Positions 61,592 through 64,000 of a stretch of DNA of 64,000 bases are shown here, in pieces; position 1 is the stretch's first letter, and every line of letters begins with the position of its first letter. Origin of the DNA: Piscinibacter sp. (GTDB lineage: Bacteria > Pseudomonadota > Gammaproteobacteria > Burkholderiales > Burkholderiaceae_C). Location of the stretch: NCBI GenBank assembly GCA_019635485.1, contig JAHBZL010000016.1, forward strand, positions 48,512 to 112,511. The letters are read 5' to 3'. The notes under the pieces were generated by a model, which was given only the letters and a program-made list of their open reading frames with translations, was not told the origin of the DNA and made no database searches. Made by a program: the position numbers and the translations under genes.

Positions 61592-61617
61592 AAGCGCGGC
61601 ACCGGCCGCGCTTTTTT
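61592..61617 (+). terminator. Intrinsic terminator in the thrS leader (attenuator)
   Basis: AAGCGCGG (61592-61599), loop CACCGG, CCGCGCTT (61606-61613) followed by TTTT. A perfect 8-bp GC-rich stem with a T-run 23 bases before thrS ATG cannot be a read-through-only feature, since it lies in the only upstream leader. CCGCGT (61557-61562) can pair with GCGCGG (61594-61599) to disrupt it, and CGCGG (61521-61525) inside the leader ORF can pair with CCGCG (61557-61561). Confidence 0.75.
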
Positions 61618-61640
61618 GTTGCCTGCCAGGAGTCTTCTTG

Positions 61641-63560
61641 ATGATCACGATTGAACTGCCCGATGGATCGAAGCGCCCGTTCGACGGCCCGGTGACGGTG
61701 GCCGACGTGGCCGCGTCGATCGGCGCCGGGCTCGCGAAGGCGGCGATCGCCGGCCGCGTCGGCCGCGGCGCCGACGCGAAGGTGGTGGACACGGGCTTCC
61801 GCATCGAGGCGGACACGGCGCTGGCGATCCTGACCGACAAGGACCCGGAAGGCCTGGAGGTCATCCGCCACTCGACGGCGCACCTGCTCGCCTACGCGGT
61901 CAAGGAGCTCTTTCCGGACGCGCAGGTGACGATCGGCCCGGTCATCGAGAACGGCTTCTATTACGACTTCTCGTACAAGCGCCCGTTCACGCCGGAGGAC
62001 CTGGCGGCGATCGAGGCCAAGATGGCCGACCTGGCGAAGAAGGACGAGAAGGTCGAGCGCCGCGTGCTGCCGCGCGACGAGGCCGTGGCGTACTTCAAGT
62101 CGATCGGCGAGCACTACAAGGCCGAGATCATCGCGAGCATCCCGGCCGGCGAGGAGGTCTCGCTCTACCGCGAAGGCGCGTTCGAGGACCTGTGCCGCGG
62201 GCCGCACGTGCCGTCGACGGGCAAGCTGAAGCACTTCAAGCTGATGAAGGTGGCCGGCGCGTACTGGCGCGGCGACCACCGCAACGAGATGCTGCAGCGG
62301 GTTTACGGCACGGCCTGGGCCACGAAGGACGAACTGCAGCAGTACCTGAGGATGCTCGAGGAGGCCGAGAAGCGCGACCACCGCCGCCTCGGCCGCGAGC
62401 TGGACCTGTTCCACATCGACGAGCACGCGCCGGGCCTGGTGTTCTGGCACCCGTTGGGCTGGGCGCTGTGGCAGAACGTCGAGCAGTACATGCGGCAGGT
62501 GTACCGCGACAACGGCTACCTGGAGGTCAAGGGCCCGCAGATCCTCGACAAGGGGCTGTGGGAGAAGACGGGCCACTGGGACAACTACCGCGAGAACATG
62601 TTCACGACGGAGTCGGAGAAGCGCGACTACGCGCTCAAGCCGATGAACTGTCCCGGCCATGTGCTGATCTTCAAGTCGCAGCTGCGCAGCTACCGCGACC
62701 TGCCGATCCGCTACGGCGAGTTCGGCCAGTGCCACCGCAACGAGCCGAGCGGCGCGCTGCACGGCATCATGCGCATCCGCGGCTTCACGCAGGACGACGG
62801 CCACATCTTCTGCACCGAGGACCACATCCTCGACGAGTGCGTGGCCTACACGACGCTGCTGCAGAAGGTCTACGCCGACTTCGGCTTCACGGACATCATC
62901 TACAAGGTCGCGACGCGCCCGGACAACCGGGTCGGGTCGGACGCGCTGTGGGACAAGGCCGAGCAGGCGCTGATGGAGGCGTTGCGGCGCTCCGGCTGCG
63001 ATTTCCAGGTCTCGCCGGGCGACGGCGCGTTCTACGGGCCGAAGATCGAATACACGCTGAAGGACGCGATCGGTCGCCAGTGGCAGTGCGGGACGATGCA
63101 GGTCGACTTCAACACGGCGGAGCGCCTGGGTGGCGAGTTCGTGACGGAGACGAGCGGCCGCGCCCACCCGGTGATGCTGCACCGGGCGATCATCGGCAGC
63201 TTCGAGCGTTTCATCGGCATCCTGATCGAACAGCACGCCGGCGCCTTGCCGGCCTGGCTGGCGCCGCGGCAGGTCAGCGTGCTCACGATCACCGAGGCGC
63301 AGGCCGATTACGCGGCGGAAGTGGCCAAATCGCTGCAAAAACAAGGACTTAGAGTTGCGAGCGATTTGCGCAACGAGAAGATTACCTATAAAATCCGCGA
63401 GCATTCGTTGCAGAAGGTCCCGTACATCCTCGTCGTGGGTGACAAGGAGAAGGCAAACGGGACCGTTGCGGTGCGCGCCCGGGGTAACCAGGATCTGGGT
63501 GTGATGCCGGTCGGCGCCTTCCTCGAGAGGATCGCCGACGACATCGCCCGGAAGGTGTGA
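61641..63560 (+). CDS. thrS: Threonyl-tRNA synthetase
   Basis: 639 aa, matching E. coli ThrRS (642). Charges tRNA-Thr. TGS domain about 1-60, editing domain with [11 protein letters not shown] metal-like His pair and YRCGP-type loop ([12 protein letters not shown]), catalytic class II core with motif 2 ([23 protein letters not shown]; key [11 protein letters not shown]) and zinc ligands Cys in MNCPGH plus two His, and the anticodon-binding domain about 540-639. ATG 61641 has CAGGAG eight bases upstream; the TTG before it is not needed. Leader attenuator upstream; infC follows. Confidence 0.97.
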   Translation: MITIELPDGSKRPFDGPVTVADVAASIGAGLAKAAIAGRVGRGADAKVVDTGFRIEADTALAILTDKDPEGLEVIRHSTAHLLAYAVKELFPDAQVTIGPVIENGFYYDFSYKRPFTPEDLAAIEAKMADLAKKDEKVERRVLPRDEAVAYFKSIGEHYKAEIIASIPAGEEVSLYREGAFEDLCRGPHVPSTGKLKHFKLMKVAGAYWRGDHRNEMLQRVYGTAWATKDELQQYLRMLEEAEKRDHRRLGRELDLFHIDEHAPGLVFWHPLGWALWQNVEQYMRQVYRDNGYLEVKGPQILDKGLWEKTGHWDNYRENMFTTESEKRDYALKPMNCPGHVLIFKSQLRSYRDLPIRYGEFGQCHRNEPSGALHGIMRIRGFTQDDGHIFCTEDHILDECVAYTTLLQKVYADFGFTDIIYKVATRPDNRVGSDALWDKAEQALMEALRRSGCDFQVSPGDGAFYGPKIEYTLKDAIGRQWQCGTMQVDFNTAERLGGEFVTETSGRAHPVMLHRAIIGSFERFIGILIEQHAGALPAWLAPRQVSVLTITEAQADYAAEVAKSLQKQGLRVASDLRNEKITYKIREHSLQKVPYILVVGDKEKANGTVAVRARGNQDLGVMPVGAFLERIADDIARKV

Positions 63561-63646
63561 GCACGTCGTGCTCCACGCTGGCGACCCGGCGCGCTTGTTT
63601 CGTTATCGGACCTTGTTGCCTTGGAGTCCGCTGAAAGGTACCAACC

Positions 63647-64000
63647 ATCGCTACTTTTGCTGACCGCCGTACTCCGAACGCCGAGCGCAAGCACCGGCTC
63701 AATCGCGAGATCATGGCTCCCGAAGTTCGCTTGAACGGCCCGGAGAACGAACCGCTGGGCATCGTGCCGATCCAGGAAGCGCTGCGGATGGCCGGGGAAC
63801 TGGATGTCGATCTGGTCGAGATCGTCGCCCAGGCCGACCCTCCGGTGTGCCGGCTGATGGACTACGGCAAGTTCAAGTACCAGGAGCAGAAGCGGGCTGC
63901 GGAGGCCAAGGCGAAGCAGAAGGTCATCGAAGTCAAGGAAGTGAAGTTCCGTCCGGTCACGGACGAAGGCGACTACCAGATCAAGCTGCGCAACCTGCGC
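63647..64000 (+). CDS. infC: Translation initiation factor IF-3, N-terminal part (cut by window end), ATC start
   Basis: The frame from ATC 63647 gives [27 protein letters not shown] and on (118 codons visible), clearly IF-3: the [12 protein letters not shown] start, [42 protein letters not shown] and [17 protein letters not shown]. There is no ATG, GTG or TTG in a plausible place; AAAGG (63634-63638) lies eight bases before ATC. IF-3 discriminates against non-AUG/GUG/UUG starts, so such a codon permits autoregulation, as the AUU of E. coli infC does. Continues beyond the window, presumably with rpmI-rplT. Confidence 0.93.
   Translation, partial: MATFADRRTPNAERKHRLNREIMAPEVRLNGPENEPLGIVPIQEALRMAGELDVDLVEIVAQADPPVCRLMDYGKFKYQEQKRAAEAKAKQKVIEVKEVKFRPVTDEGDYQIKLRNLR

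Noticed and set aside
61500-61617. T-box riboswitch or tRNA-like element before thrS
   Set aside because: No T-box consensus and no cloverleaf; Gram-negative thrS leaders do not use T-boxes. The leader ORF plus alternative stems explains the structure better.

Overview
The window reads as chromosomal DNA of a high-GC betaproteobacterium, most likely order Burkholderiales. This rests on the GC-rich codon use, the familiar gene neighbourhoods (tesA/ybbA-type divergent pair, bolA-yciB, msrB-selO, thrS-infC), a Burkholderiales-style set of Liv/acyl-CoA catabolic genes, and short GC-rich intergenic repeats of a kind I associate with that order. No rRNA, tRNA or CRISPR array was found.

Left edge (1-3.9 kb): accessory DNA. 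It holds the 3' end of an SMP-30/gluconolactonase-like gene, a possible 59-aa ORF, a ProQ/FinO RNA-chaperone gene, a 161-bp MITE-like element with perfect 19-bp inverted ends, and a complete P4-type tyrosine integrase. It looks like the end of an integrated island abutting the core chromosome near 3.65-3.95 kb.

4-13.6 kb: a DUF411 (copper-associated) periplasmic protein, folA, then a GntR/FCD regulator divergent from a propionyl-CoA/methylmalonyl-CoA module (B12-dependent mutase, MeaB GTPase, PccB, PccA, probable epimerase) with a peptide deformylase coupled to its end. A 9-2-9 palindrome overlapping a consensus -10 box is the probable GntR operator.

13.7-21 kb: a FecR/DUF6600 surface protein, an SGNH esterase divergent from an ABC ATPase, and a minus-strand group selO-msrB-yciB-bolA-PPIase (redox, envelope and protein-quality functions).

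21.1-39.1 kb: a long plus-strand acyl-CoA catabolic cluster: AMP-forming acyl-CoA ligase, LivJHMGF-type ABC uptake system, FadB-like bifunctional enzyme, thiolase, two hotdog thioesterases, two acyl-CoA dehydrogenases (one AidB-like), two SDRs, an MDR oxidoreductase and a small membrane protein. Many genes overlap by 4 bases. Two near-identical 87-bp repeats start exactly at stop codons in this cluster.

39.1-56.5 kb: DUF1223 protein, HI0933-type flavoprotein, Tex, a VOC/AraC pair, a TIR-TM-WD40 protein (candidate NAD-cleaving sensor), a DppABCDF peptide transporter, a 165-bp imperfect palindrome, a cobalt-type nitrile hydratase with its accessory protein, and a patatin-like lipase.

56.7-64 kb: a tightly coupled four-gene unit (DUF4331 secreted protein, lipoprotein, TPR protein, HupE/UreJ-type membrane protein carrying an EF-hand loop), a glycine-zipper lipoprotein, then thrS and the start of infC. 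The thrS leader encodes an 11-codon Thr-containing peptide followed by mutually exclusive RNA stems and an intrinsic terminator, i.e. a probable transcription attenuator; infC starts at ATC.
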